DNA from: Panorpa germanica
Lineage: Eukaryota > Arthropoda > Insecta > Mecoptera > Panorpidae
Assembly: GCA_963678705.1 (NCBI GenBank)
Contig: OY783207.1
Location: forward strand, 23,720,001 to 23,784,000
Direction of reading: 5' to 3'
DNA length: 64,000 bases
Under the pieces are notes generated by a model. It searched no databases. It was given only the letters and a program-made list of their open reading frames with translations, and was not told where the DNA came from. Position numbers and translations under genes: made by a program. Below, piece after piece: positions 1-12,100 of this stretch (positions are counted from its first letter, which is position 1; each line of letters begins with the position of its first letter).

Positions 1-669
1 AATTAGTTGTTCTACTCATTTATTTACAGGATTGCACCAGGGTATAAGGTTTAAGAAATTCACAATTGTACCCGTTTTATTTCATTTAATATAATAACGT
101 AATTTATTTTAACCAAATGGGCTGAGTTCAGTAAATGGGGACGCACCATTAGTTAGTTGTTTACGTCTGACTTATTTATTGCATTTCAAATAAAAAGCAA
201 GCAGCTGTAACAGCTCAAACCAGTTTCTAACGAACAATGAAAAATAAGTAACACCAAGGAATATAAATGACGTCACCTAAGACGGAAGACGAGCGGTAGA
301 GACCTTACTCTACGTCTATCGTCTCAAGGTAGAAGCAGATGTCTGCCACGCCTTTATCGACTTATGAATGAAATATTTATGAAGGTTTTGTTCAAGGTCA
401 CCGCTAGGGTGTAGTAGTAACGGGACTTGGCGTAATCTTAAAGAAACGGAAACCGACGGGGGAATAACCTGCTTAGAATGAACAACAGGTGGCAGCAGGG
501 TAGTGAAATATTTTGCAATGTACCGAAACAAAATAATATTTAACCTAAAGAGATCTAAATTTTATTTAAAATCGTATTATAAAGATATTTTATAACTCTT
601 TTAGCCTAATAAAGGACTTGTTATGTTTTTTATAAATTTGTTAGATATTTTATGATATGATTTATGTCA
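1..669. other. No gene recognised
   Basis: AT-rich sequence with only short ORFs in both strands. A minus ORF at 316-531 has no family I recognise. A splice-acceptor-like TTTACAG ends near 29, but the reading frames behind it close within a few dozen bases. Confidence 0.4.
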
Positions 670-1362
670 AGTTTCAACTTTTTTTATTTTTTTATGTTAT
701 TGTACAACATATTAAGTTTATTGTGTAAAAATTTGAAGTCGATTGGAGAAAAACTGTCGGAGATATAGAGTTTTTAGTCTTCACCTCTCTGGTCTGCTTT
801 CGTGTTACTTTCAAACTTTTAAATGCGGTTTCTCACACATAGCTTTTTCAGAGTCGATGCCCTCTCTAGCTCAAAATCTACTGGACCGATTCTTTTGAAA
901 TTTTGCACACTCTTTCTTTACATAAATGCCGAGGTAACGCTGTCGAGTTTTTTTTAATTTTTTAAATTTAACGTATTTTAAAATAACAAAGTTTCTGACT
1001 TTTTTCATAAAAATCGGTATTTTGACTTTTAAGTGGTGTAAACAATTAAAAAATCAATAAAAAAAGAAAATCTCAACAGCGTTACCTGCAGAAACTTATC
1101 AACTAATGAAATCATTTTGGTTTTTCGATTTCAGAAAATCCAGTGATGAGTTATGAGTGGCACCGCAATGTTACTTTTCTTTGTGACGTCTGCGGAGATT
1201 CGCTGTCAATGCCTCTTTTCTTGATATTTATTTATGAAAATTTCACAAAGTATTCTTCAAATGTCATTTTATCATGTAGTAGTTATAGAAATAATTATAT
1301 ATTAACTGTGTTGTCAAAAAACATTATCTAAAATATGCTTCTTTTTTATCGTTTTGACCTTT
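670..1362 (+). repeat. Interspersed repeat family A, copy 1
   Basis: About 690 bp that recurs at 52578-53256 (+), 54190-54882 (-) and 63641 to the window end (+). Shared landmarks are ATTGTACAACATATTAAG at the left, ACCGATTCTTTTGAAATTTT in the middle and GAGTGGCACCGCAATGTTAC in the right third. Each full copy keeps a short ORF (1143-1331 here) beginning near a SYEWHRNVTF stretch. No transposase, reverse transcriptase or terminal inverted repeat is visible, so the class is unknown. Confidence 0.8.
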
Positions 1363-3625
1363 TCGTTTGATCGTTTTTACTTTTATTGTACTTTTTTATA
1401 AAACTCAATGTGTTGCGTTTAAATTAACAAGTATGCATTATTTATGGGTGTGTATACTCTGTATTTCATTTTACTTTGTACTCAAACAGCCCGCTGGATC
1501 TTACATCGTTATTGCCTTCACATGGGTAAACATTCGGTCTGAGGTGAACTCGTTGCATAACCTATGACCCGACCCTGACAATAGTTGTACCTGTGTTTTT
1601 TCTACAAGACCCTGGCACCAGGCCCTGCACACACGCAGCTGCAAATACGAGAGCTTGTGCCACGTGTCCATGGAGATATCCGTATCACAACAGGGGGCTG
1701 ATAAAAGAAACAGCGAGAGTGCCCCCTTTATTTCTGTATCGCGTAGCAACTTCAGATATCAAAAATATAGCGAGGGTTTGTAAAACTAACACATCAAGGA
1801 ATTAGAAAACTTATTTATAATTATTTTTAATTTTAAACAGCGCGATTCTATTGATATGAACAGTAAAAATAGAACGCCTTAGGTATTTAATTTGGCTGTA
1901 GGTTATTCTAAGGACCCAGTAAACATTTTGGAGTCACTTTGCCATCATATTGAAGATGCGTATGATTCTTTTGTCATGAAAGAGTTCACTTTCTTACAGT
2001 CGTTTATATGAAATGTCTATTTTATCCGCTATAAATGGCGAAACCACTTCACCTATCGGAATACAAATGAAGATAAAGTTGATGCGAACTATAATTGAAG
2101 TGCAATAATGATAGAAACAACACAAAACAGGACACTGCACCAAATTGTTTACTGTGGACAGTAGCTTCAAAAAATTTAATTTTTCCGTATCCTAGATTTT
2201 TCTTCTAAATCTTCTTCATTCTTAATTTCTATAAAACTGTAGTACATATTGATAAAATTGACTGTCAAGACCTCTAATGTGCAATTATTTGTTAATAAGT
2301 CGCAAATTTATAAAAGATATTAACAAAGACTCATTTTTTACCCTTTAACAATCCGCGTGTGACGTCACGAGTGTGTGTGTGTCTGATACGTAATTTACTA
2401 ATTACTATAGTATAAATAATAATTTTTAGTGTTAATTTCACATTTTAACCTTAAATGTAAATTTCAGCTGGAGAAATATAAAAAATTATATTAATTATTG
2501 TAATTTAAATTAAATAAAGCTAGTAATTAATATTAAATGAAGTATATTACTGATGAACAACGCATGATTTAACAAGTTGAAATTTACATTTAAGATTAAA
2601 ATCTTAAACTAAAATCAGTGAGTGGGAATGATACTTTAGGGTTTGTCATAAATTTTATAATCTTTATTTATGGCAAACCCTTAGAAATGTTACCAGTCAT
2701 ATAAAAATTGGAATATAACTAGAAAATATAGCAATATTCCTTTTCAAAACTTATTTTTGCGGTTCCAACTCATTAAAAGTCAGTGGAAGAAAGCTTAAAA
2801 TGTAGATACGTTATTCATCTAACTTATTGCAGCTTTAGATTTTGATTGGCGTTTATAGTTACTTACATAAAACGATTTAAACATAAAAAAACATGGCTTT
2901 TTTGATAATATTTAACCTGCTGTATAGTATCGCCATCTATATTTCGCAAATCAAAAAATGGCCAAGTATCGTTTCACCTTAAGCATATTTATTACATAAA
3001 TATTACGTTAATGTAACGAAACATATTTTCAAAAATGTAGAGGATGGTCTATTGCAACTGTTCAATTTAAATGCATACATAAATAATACTAATTTATTAT
3101 TGAAGCGAATAAAAAGAATTTTATAAAATCTGATAGAAAAAATGTGTTAGTTTTCTATTGCGCCCCTATTTATTATACTACCGTAAAGTACCCCGATGGT
3201 TACGGCGTGTTTGAAATCATCAATTCACCCCAATGATATAGGTAAGGCTAAGGACATAGGGGATACACTTCTACCATTCAACACACCTGGCTAAAATGAA
3301 GGCAGCTGAACCACAATCAACAAATCCAAACAAGTTGGTTCAGAGAGGTGGGAGAGAGGGGGTACACCAGCACGCGTCAGATCGCGTCACGAAAGGGTGA
3401 GACATAAACACTGAAGGGCGTCTACCTCACTAAGAACTAAGAATTAAAATACAAGCAAACAAATAGAGTAGAATTATAAAATACTAAGTTTAAAAATGTG
3501 CCAGATTTTATTTTTTGTACCATACCATCAATAGCATCTAGCGTTGAATAGTAGAACTATTATAAATAGTATTTGATTTGGAATATAGGTGGCAGCAAAT
3601 AAAAATACGTGATTTAAATATTTTA
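1363..3625. other. Intergenic, no gene recognised
   Basis: Only short ORFs. It holds a GT microsatellite near 2370-2383 beside a TGACGTCA octamer (2360-2367). A short inverted repeat pairs TTAAATGTAAATTTC (around 2450-2466) with GAAATTTACATTTAA (around 2580). A fragment of repeat family F lies at about 2610-2645 (AGTGAGTGGGAATGATAC). A moderately GC-rich stretch at 3180-3430 has no sustained reading frame. Confidence 0.45.
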
Positions 3626-3643
3626 ATTAATAAATATTTTAAT

Positions 3644-4262
3644 GGGCTTGTGTCCTATGTCTTCATTTTTATAAAATTGTCCTATATATTGTTGAAGTTG
3701 GTTACTAGAACCTAAAATGTCCAATTAGTTTTTAATAACTCCTAATATTTCTCTCTTAGTCATTTTGTCTCTTTAATTATTAAAGGGATTCAACGTTGTA
3801 CAACATTCCAAATGCATGTGACCTCACAACCGCTAGTTGCTATCTCTTTTATCTCTATACAACAGAGCTTAAAAAAGATATATTCTTGACAGAACTCTTA
3901 ACAATTATTTACAGCTATTTTAAGGAACAATAAAATTCCAATATTATGTCTGCCTTAACAGGCTTAAATAAAATAGAAACTTATTATTCTTTGACTTGAC
4001 TTGATTATTTCGACTACCAACAGCTACAAAACATTACCACAGCACTGACCTACTCAACAAAAACTGACGTTTTTGCGCATTTCACGTCATACAAATAAGG
4101 CCGACCATTTCTAGCGCTAAAACTACAATTCAAATTTTTAATTGCTATATCTCCGTCAACATTTAGATATTTAATAAAATAGACACGCCAATACACATTT
4201 ATTAACATCAATTTCAATCAACAATTGAAAAATCGACCACTAAAAAATGAGGACTCAAGCCC
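3644..4262 (-). mobile_element. TIR element family C, full copy
   Basis: The ends are GGGCTTGTGTCC on the left and GGACTCAAGCCC on the right, so they are inverted with one mismatch. The interior matches, in opposite orientation, the copy at 55434-56020. The element is bounded by the direct duplication ATTAATAAATATTTTAAT at 3626-3643 and 4263-4280. No coding capacity is present, so it is a non-autonomous DNA transposon by structure. The superfamily is unknown, and an 18-bp duplication is longer than usual for this class. Confidence 0.75.
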
Positions 4263-4280
4263 ATTAATAAATATTTTAAT

Positions 4281-4646
4281 TGTAATCAGAACAACTTTGA
4301 AAGTTATTTCACGATTTAAAATATGTAATTGAATAACCTAGGGCTATGTATTAAACAGCATATTATATAACGATTTCAACAACTTATTACTCATACAAAA
4401 AATCATTATGACAATAAACATTAATCTTGTAATTGTATATAAAATAAATACGTAATTAATACAAATAATTTTATTTAACTAACATTTAGCGTTTCAAAAA
4501 CCCCGCGCAATTGTAGCTCAACTAACCAACATACCAATTTCAAACGCCCTATTTTAAACCCTACTTCACTCCATTGGAATTTCTACGAGAGATCGCCATT
4601 TCACTAAATACTTCAGTTTATATATTTATAATTAAATTTATATAAA
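4281..4646 (+). promoter_or_regulatory. 5' region of COX7A
   Basis: AT-rich DNA between the end of the family C element (its right-hand duplication ends at 4280) and the COX7A start codon. The proximal promoter and 5'UTR must lie here or in the element itself. No clear TATA box and initiator pair stands out, so this is an assignment by position only. Confidence 0.35.
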
Positions 4647-5291
4647 ATGAGTAAAGCTTTGGTAAGATTATTAATTTAAGATTAATAACAAGTTAACTAT
4701 AATATTAAATATATACTTTACGTCTATAATTTTGTTGATATTGTACTAATAATTTTTATCTGTCAACTACTGTATCTTACATAATATATCTTGATAAAAT
4801 TATAAATTATGCGTGGAATAGCTTCATTTATTTTATATATATTATAAGAACTACAAACTATTTTAAATAATATAGTTATTTGCAGCAATATATGAACTTT
4901 TCTGTAATTTTGGTTAGATAATTTTTGAGGTTATGTATACTACAGTATTTATTACTTTCAGCAAATTGCCAGGCTCGCTGCCTTGACTACTTCCAGACAA
5001 TTTAGCCGGTCAGCCCCACAAAAAGCAGGAAACGTACCTGAAGGTTATGCTCAGTTAAAGAAAATTCAAGAGAGATTCCAGGTAAAAGATAAAATTTGTC
5101 AAACTTATGAACAAGATTACTGATGTTATAATATGCTGTAATATTCACAGGTTAATGATGGCAACCCAATTCATCTTAAGGGAGGATTTGGAGATAAAGC
5201 ACTTTATCAAATAACTATTGTACTTTGTTTTGTTGGATGTGCTGGTATTCTTAAATTGTTCGCTGACCTTGCCATCCCAAAGAAAGAATAG
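4647..5291 (+). CDS. COX7A: Cytochrome c oxidase subunit 7A, mitochondrial
   Basis: A small nuclear-encoded subunit of respiratory complex IV in the inner mitochondrial membrane. Exons are 4647-4661, 4962-5081 and 5151-5291. All junctions are GT-AG and phase 0, and give 91 residues. Residues 1-25 are basic and hydroxylated with no acidic residue, as in a mitochondrial presequence. The core reads LKKIQERFQ, then NPIHLKGGFGDKALY (50-64), the family signature. A single membrane helix (about 65-85) and a short charged tail ending AIPKKE follow. The length fits the family (insect forms are near 90 residues). The first ATG was chosen because it starts the presequence, and exon 1 codes only five residues. 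An AATAAA at 5483-5488 is a likely polyadenylation signal. Family assignment is firm; the exact paralogue is not separable here. Confidence 0.93.
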
Positions 5292-5482
5292 AGCAAATAA
5301 TTAAAACTACTGTTAGTCTCAATTAAAAAGAAACTATTTAAAACCTAAAAAAAATATTTAAAAATATGGCATGGTTTTAGTTTTAACCTTAAACAACGGG
5401 TGTTCTTAAAGCATTTATGTTTAGTAGTTTTCTATGTAACTTTCTTTACTTTTATTAAAATTACTGTAATGTGATTCCAATT

Positions 5483-5488
5483 AATAAA
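5483..5488 (+). terminator. COX7A polyadenylation signal
   Basis: AATAAA about 190 bases after the COX7A stop codon, the first canonical hexamer in that strand in a plausible position. Confidence 0.55.
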
Positions 5489-5499
5489 GGTTAATCATT

Positions 5500-8357
5500 C
5501 CATGCAAAACAATCTTTACTTATTTAACTAATTAATGAATTGACATATGGTGGTAATAAAGAAACCTTTAAATATAACAAATTTATGTAAAAGGGAAAAC
5601 ATGTAATCAAAATAAATAAAAGTATTGACAGATTGGCAATTTGTATAAAGTGTAAGAGATAAATGAAGAAGATTCTAACCTTTATGATTCTGTCCTGCAA
5701 GGTCCTATGATGTCAAACTCGTAGGTTAAGAGATTGTTTTATAAAATACACTAGCACTGATTAACACAAGACAATGTTTAAAATTATTAATTAATAATAA
5801 ACTTAATCACACCTGCAACACTTAATTTTAGTTTAAATATTAATATATTTGTTAAAACACAGCAAACACTGAAGTCTTTTGACACTATCACACAATATAG
5901 ACATTGATGTCTCTAAAAACATGTTTTGAGTAAAAGTAAATAGGCAAAAAGAAATGTTATAACCACAACTACTTTAAGTTCTATAAATCACTTATTTTAA
6001 CACAAAAGTAATTTTAAAATTAAGATATTTGCAGCACTTAAGAACTAAACTTTTAAATTCAAATTGACTGTGGAGTTCAACTTGACAATTAAACTTTTAA
6101 ATTTAAAATGGCTGCCATATCCGAGTTCAGTGTCATCATATAAATAAAACTATTTCCTTTATATTTAAAAATATATATACAAATTTAAATTCTATATATA
6201 AAAAAATAAATAACATAATAATTAAACCATATTATTAATTATAATGATCTTTATTTATAATTGAATTCATTTTATTACTATACTTTTTTGTTTGAATAAC
6301 AAGTTTTGAGTGTATCGGGTCTTGTATATATATGTGGATTTTTTTTCAGTTTAATAAATACTCATATTATATATCGTAGAATTAAATATTAATCATATTC
6401 TTCAAGGTACATCATATCTGTATCTAAATATTCGTTTCAAAACTGTGCGCCTGAAGTATATACTTCCAAACTAACTTACCTCTAGATATGGATACACTTT
6501 CTATGGTTTGCATCTTCGAATTATTTCAAATACTTAAGATCCATAGAGCTTGTTATTAACTAATTCTATATCAAATCATGATATATTTGTTATATTCTAC
6601 TCAAGTAGGTGGCGCATATGGGAAAACAAAAATGGTGTCGCCTTTTTGGATATATAATAATTACACTAAAAAAAGTTGAAACCATTTATTTTGCTTCCAA
6701 TTTGCGGCAATTAGAAATTTCCACCTTTTCGTATTTCATCTCGCGTCTCCTAAGAACCGGTCTGTGAATAAAATATTTATTGCAGAGCACTGTTATCTTA
6801 GAAGCATGTGCACCAGGCGCAAGTATATAGTAAATTAGTTATCAATTATAAATCAAATATATTTCCCATTCGGTTGTTACAAAGAAAGACAATACAGCTT
6901 GTAAATAAGTAAACCAGACTTATAAGGTTGAAAAAACAGTCCTAGATTCTATAGGCATGAAGTTGTCTTACATACAATTGATAAAAACTCTTATCATAAG
7001 AGTTGTAACAATGCAACTGATAATACTACACTTGATAACAACTGATTGTACTTCTACAATCTGTACTACAGAGAGTATATGCTCGAAGCTATAGATAAAT
7101 GTTACCAACTATTTGCATCTCACTCTTACAAATGATAAATCATATTGATATATCAATTGACAAGTTCCTTTCCATTAAGTGATGCAATTTATGTGTTTAT
7201 TACTATCTGTACCCAGAAGGTTCAGCTATATTTCCTGTTTAAAGCGCGGATTTCAAACTGATAATTATAATAGACGACATTATCAGTTGTGCATTATGGC
7301 ATGATCACGGAATCTCTAGGAGGTGTGATCAAGAAGGTGGTTTGCGTATGGAAAAAAATAGTATGAGCATGAAAATAGAAATAAACTATTATATGTATTA
7401 TATATAACTTAAATAAAAACTTCAAAAAATAGAGAAATTATATTTTCTTAAATTATTACAGCATAACTAAAATAATAGTCAAATATTTAAAAGTTCTTCC
7501 AACAGAATCTGGGAAAAACCCAGTGAAATCTGTGTTTACATGTTTGCCAGTGACGTAGGAGCCCTTAACAATCTTTGGGCTTATATATTTTTTCTAAAAT
7601 CTAATCTGAAATATATGAAATATCTAGCCTAGCAATGGCTCATTTGTGAATCTGTCGAATTATCCGTACGAATTTCAATAAGAAATTGAAATCATCTTTA
7701 TTGTGTAATAAAAAAACAAATTATAAGTAATGTACTAAAAAGAGAAACATTATTTATTATGTGGTCTAATAATAAAAGCGTGGGGCGCAGTTGATAATAA
7801 TTTACAACATTTATAAAGAAAATTATGACTCTTCACCAATGCCACTTTTAAACTTTTAAGGACCCTATGCTGAAAAACACAAAATGAATTGTTTCTAGTA
7901 ATATTCGCCTACCAAAATCAATTATTCAATTAAAATGCCGTAGTAAAACTATGACTAAACTAATTCATAAAAAAGAAGTAGAGGCACCAATTCTTTCATA
8001 AATACTCGTCAAATTGAAGTAGAAGTACCAAAAGGTTAATAAATAAAATTCCTACTTCATTTTTTAATGCAATTCGATCACGTACATAATTCTTGATACT
8101 ATTATATTATTAGTACCTTATATATTCATTCATTCCTAATATATTTATTAGCTGTTCGACCCGTTTCAAGACAACGATTGTGAGCTATGTGCTTGTTTTT
8201 CTTTTAAATAATTAATATTTCAAATGTGTGTAATTTTATAATTGATCCATATTCGGTGTACGTTAAATTTATAAACTGTTTAATTAAATTTAAAACATCT
8301 GCGCTTTAATTGCTCTAAAGAAGGTATAAGTTGATGATTTGGCATCTTACATAGTCT
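5500..8357. other. Intergenic, no gene recognised
   Basis: AT-rich spacer between COX7A and Prx6 with no long ORF. A near-perfect 19-bp palindrome (AACTCTTATCATAAGAGTT, about 6988-7006) sits in a stretch rich in variants of ACTGATAA/TTGATAAC. Nothing else supports a gene or RNA. Confidence 0.45.
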
Positions 8358-8652
8358 CAGGGGCAGACTTAGCCATTGCGAGGCCCCTGTTCTATGTATA
8401 ATTTATGTAAATTGTAAGTAACTATTTTTGATGATAATTGACGAGAAATAAAATTTTATATTGGAATTCTATAAAAGTTAACAAGCACAAAGACGACAAA
8501 TATTGATGATGATAAACTAAGGTACATGAATGTCTTAAAAGATATACGCAGTGATTTTGGTGGGATTTCTAAAGAGCGAGGTGCGAGATTTAAATACATA
8601 TATACTCATGAATTTTTCTACTTGGGTTGTTGCGCGAGAATGCGAAGCCCCT
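8358..8652 (-). mobile_element. hAT-type MITE family B, copy 1
   Basis: Inverted relative to the copies at 11158-11519 and 46915-47235. The left end CAGGGGCAGACTTAGCC matches the inverted right end of copy 2. The interior shares AGAAATAAAATTTTATATTG and the GCGAGGTGCGAGAT segment. The right end is AGCCCCT without the longer TIR and without a matching 8-bp duplication, so this copy is a truncated or subfamily form. Confidence 0.7.
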
Positions 8653-9070
8653 CAACGTAAGGTTTTATTATTTATGCTATTTAATAAATTGTTTTGATTG
8701 GTGCAACATTTCTGCAACACATTTCTTAAAATAAAATCGAAATTAAATATGCTTGCTTATCAATATTGAACCCTACAGGTAGCCCTTTCTACTGCACTGC
8801 ATATAAGTCACTTTTTGTTTTATTTGGACCTAAAGTGAATGACCTACAGAACACACTAGAACTTTCTTTTCATACTACGCTTATTAAAGTTATTTCGAAT
8901 CTGTAATCGCTAGTAATCTCGCACAGTTGTAGACTTGATTTTCTTGTTTCGACAGATATTCTCGTTTTCGAAGCGACCTTAGATAAAAAGATAATTGTAA
9001 ACAAGATATAAAAAAAATGTTATAGATATGAGCCAGTCGCTATGCCCGCCATGCCGGTTCGCCGAGATAT

Positions 9071-9101
9071 ATAAACCGTTGGTGCGATGCCGGCAGCAGT
9101 A
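9071..9101 (+). promoter_or_regulatory. Prx6 core promoter
   Basis: TATAAA at 9071-9076 is followed 27 bases later by CAGT (9098-9101), an arthropod-type initiator. This puts transcription start near 9099 with a 5'UTR of about 75 bases. The surrounding 80 bases are clearly GC-richer than the spacer upstream. Confidence 0.65.
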
Positions 9102-9173
9102 CAGCAAGAGACTTAGGTCCACCAGCACCTGGTTAATTTCTATTTGAACTCAGCGACACCAACAACCACCAAG

Positions 9174-12100
9174 ATGAGATTAGGAGCCACCATCCCCGAC
9201 TTCCGAGCGGATTCCACCATTGGGCCCATCAACTTTTACGATTGGCAAGGAGATAGGTGAGTTTAACCAAAAATAATTTTTAAAATTTCGCCGTCATATT
9301 TTGTATATTATATTGACAACTGACCACTTTGGCCACGACGCCTGGTGGTCAAAAGAAGTACTAGTTCTGGTGTGCACTTGATACACAATTTTGATTGGTT
9401 TAGTATAAATTTTTTAACCGTACGGAAAAAATGCAAGTTAGATAAATTGTAGAGAATTTAAATGCGCATCTAGCCGTACTATTTTAAAAATTTAAAAAAA
9501 ATATTTTACCATAGTTTTTGTGTTTTTCTGTTTTTGACCTCACGTTTTTTGACCATAACTAGGCGACAAAATCAAAAAGTCCACGTTATTTGTTCTACAA
9601 GTTGTAAAACTTATTGTTTTAAACATATTTATACATTAGAAAAAAAAACACTTTTCATATAATTTTATGAAAAAACGAGAAAAAACGTTTCGTAAATGTT
9701 GAAAATTAATTTTTGTTGGTCCACGTTTTTTCACGTTTTTTCATAAAATTATATGAAAAGTGTTTTTTTTTCTAATGTATAAATATGTTTAAAACAATAA
9801 GTTTTACAACTTGTAGAACAAACAACGTGGACTTTTTGATTTTGTCGCCTAGTTATGGTCAAAAAACGTGAGGTCAAAAACAGAAAAACACAAAAACTAT
9901 GGTAAAATATTTTTTTTAAATTTTTAAAATAGTACGGCTAGATGCGCATTTAAATTCTCTACAATTTATCTAACTTGCATTTTTTCCGTACGGTTAAAAA
10001 ATTTATACTAAACCATATACTTGTGTATCACAACGTCACTGTTTGGATTATCATTATTTTTACCACATTTTATCAAATGTCCAGCTTGCAGAATTTTTTC
10101 TGCATTTCTAACAATTTTCTGAGCTGGATTTGATCCAACCCAGTGAAAAAGTTGGTTTAAAGAAAACATAAATAATTAAAATTCATGACACTAATTCAAT
10201 GTAAACTTATGGTTAATTCTTTGGTTGCACACCAGCAGTAGCCATGTTTTTTAAGCCCCGCCTACTGGTCCGTTGTCAATAGACTGAATCAATTTTGTTT
10301 TCAATTATAAATTTTTAAATCAAATTTAATTTTCATGTTGCAATTCGTAAAATGACAGACACATAAACGCACTGAAATTTCTGAGGTTGTTTAATGCCTA
10401 AAAACTTTTATATACTTCTATTTAATTGCTATTATAATCATAAAATGACCTTTTTGGATTAATTCAATCATAAAACAAAGCCATAAGAATAAATCGTAAG
10501 AAAACCATCTGAATGATTAGTAGAATCATTAAATGACCTTTTTGTATCATTAGAATCATAAAAAGAAACAATTTTAATGTTTCGTTTAAGTAATATGTTA
10601 AATATGTTTAAGGTTAAATGTCTGTTTTTATAGATCTGTGGATTGAATAATATAATTAATTTACTGATAAATAACTCATATCTCAAGTATTATAATTCAC
10701 ACTTGTTTAAGCAAATAATTATGTAATAAATATGTGTATATATATTACGCAGATTAGATAAAAATGATTCCAATTTTTCATAACCTCAAATATGTAATAC
10801 GGAAATAATTCAGTAGGTACATATCGATGTTTATGAGATATATTTAGATTGCATTTTTTATTGATAAGAATAACACTATCAATATCTTCAAGTATTTGGT
10901 AAATAACAAGACATGAATTACAAGTATTTTAAGATAAAAACAACACATACGCGAGACGGAGAGGACAAGTTGTCAACATGATGGACGAGCCCACATATTA
11001 TCTTATCTCTCTTTCTCTTCAATACAGATGTCCATAACACTATCTCTCTTATTTAATTTCATATGTAAATTAATATTAACTAACTAATAAGTAAGCATAT
11101 ATTATTCAATTTATATTTCAACAAGTATTAATACATAATTTGTTATGTACTTATATACAGAGGCGGCCTTAGGGGCTGGCAAGCAAGGCAACCACCCAAG
11201 CCTCGCATTCTCAAACAACAACCCAAGTAGAAAAATTCATTACTATATATGTATGTATTTGAATCTCGCGCCTCGCTCTTTAGAAATCCCAGTAGAATCA
11301 CTGCGTATATCGTTTAAGGCATTCATGTACCTTAGTTTATCATCATTAATATTTGTAGTCTTTGTGCTTGTTAACTTTTATAAATCTTCTAATATAAAAT
11401 TTTATTTCTCGTCAATTATCATCAGAAATACTTACTTACAATTTACATAAATTATACAAAGAATAGGGCCTCGCAAAGATCTGCTGCCCCGGGCCTCGCA
11501 ATGGCTAAGGCCGCCCCTGCTTATATATATTACTATATATGTATATGTACTATATATAATATATGTAAAGCATGAATATATTCAAGGTTGTACAAGTTTC
11601 AATTTTTATTTTTAAACATACAAATGCATCTTATTATAAGTCACGTAGTTCTTGAATATTTTTACGTTTCTGTCCGCAACAAATATTGCGATTCCAATCC
11701 TTATGAACTTGACATTGACCTTCAAATATATTTCGCTTGTTACAATGTCAGTCGATTGGAATCTCAAAAATGATTTTAACAACTCTGTTTAACGATTTTT
11801 ATATTAGTAAATATAATAAATATTACTCGGAATAATATTTGAAATATTTGTAAATAACATTTTTGAGGTTGGAATTCTATTGTCATTTTTTATTATGATA
11901 ATATTGAGTTATTTTTACATACCTTTATCGGTTATTAATACGCAGTTGTTTATGAAATAGTTTATTGAACAATAACTGATAATATATACGTAATTATTAT
12001 ACAATCTAATTAGTTAAAGTTTTTTCTTTTAAAACTCGCGGTTGAAACTAACACCATGAAAAACACTGCCATCTATTTTACTTTTTATTAACTATTGTAT

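Noticed and set aside
1..110. Possible terminal exon starting after TTTACAG at about 29
   Set aside because: The open stretch is under 25 codons with no recognisable residues and no poly(A) signal in place.
8160..8340. Candidate exon upstream of Prx6 around 8150-8340
   Set aside because: No frame longer than a few dozen codons. The core promoter with TATAAA and initiator at 9071-9101 explains the start.
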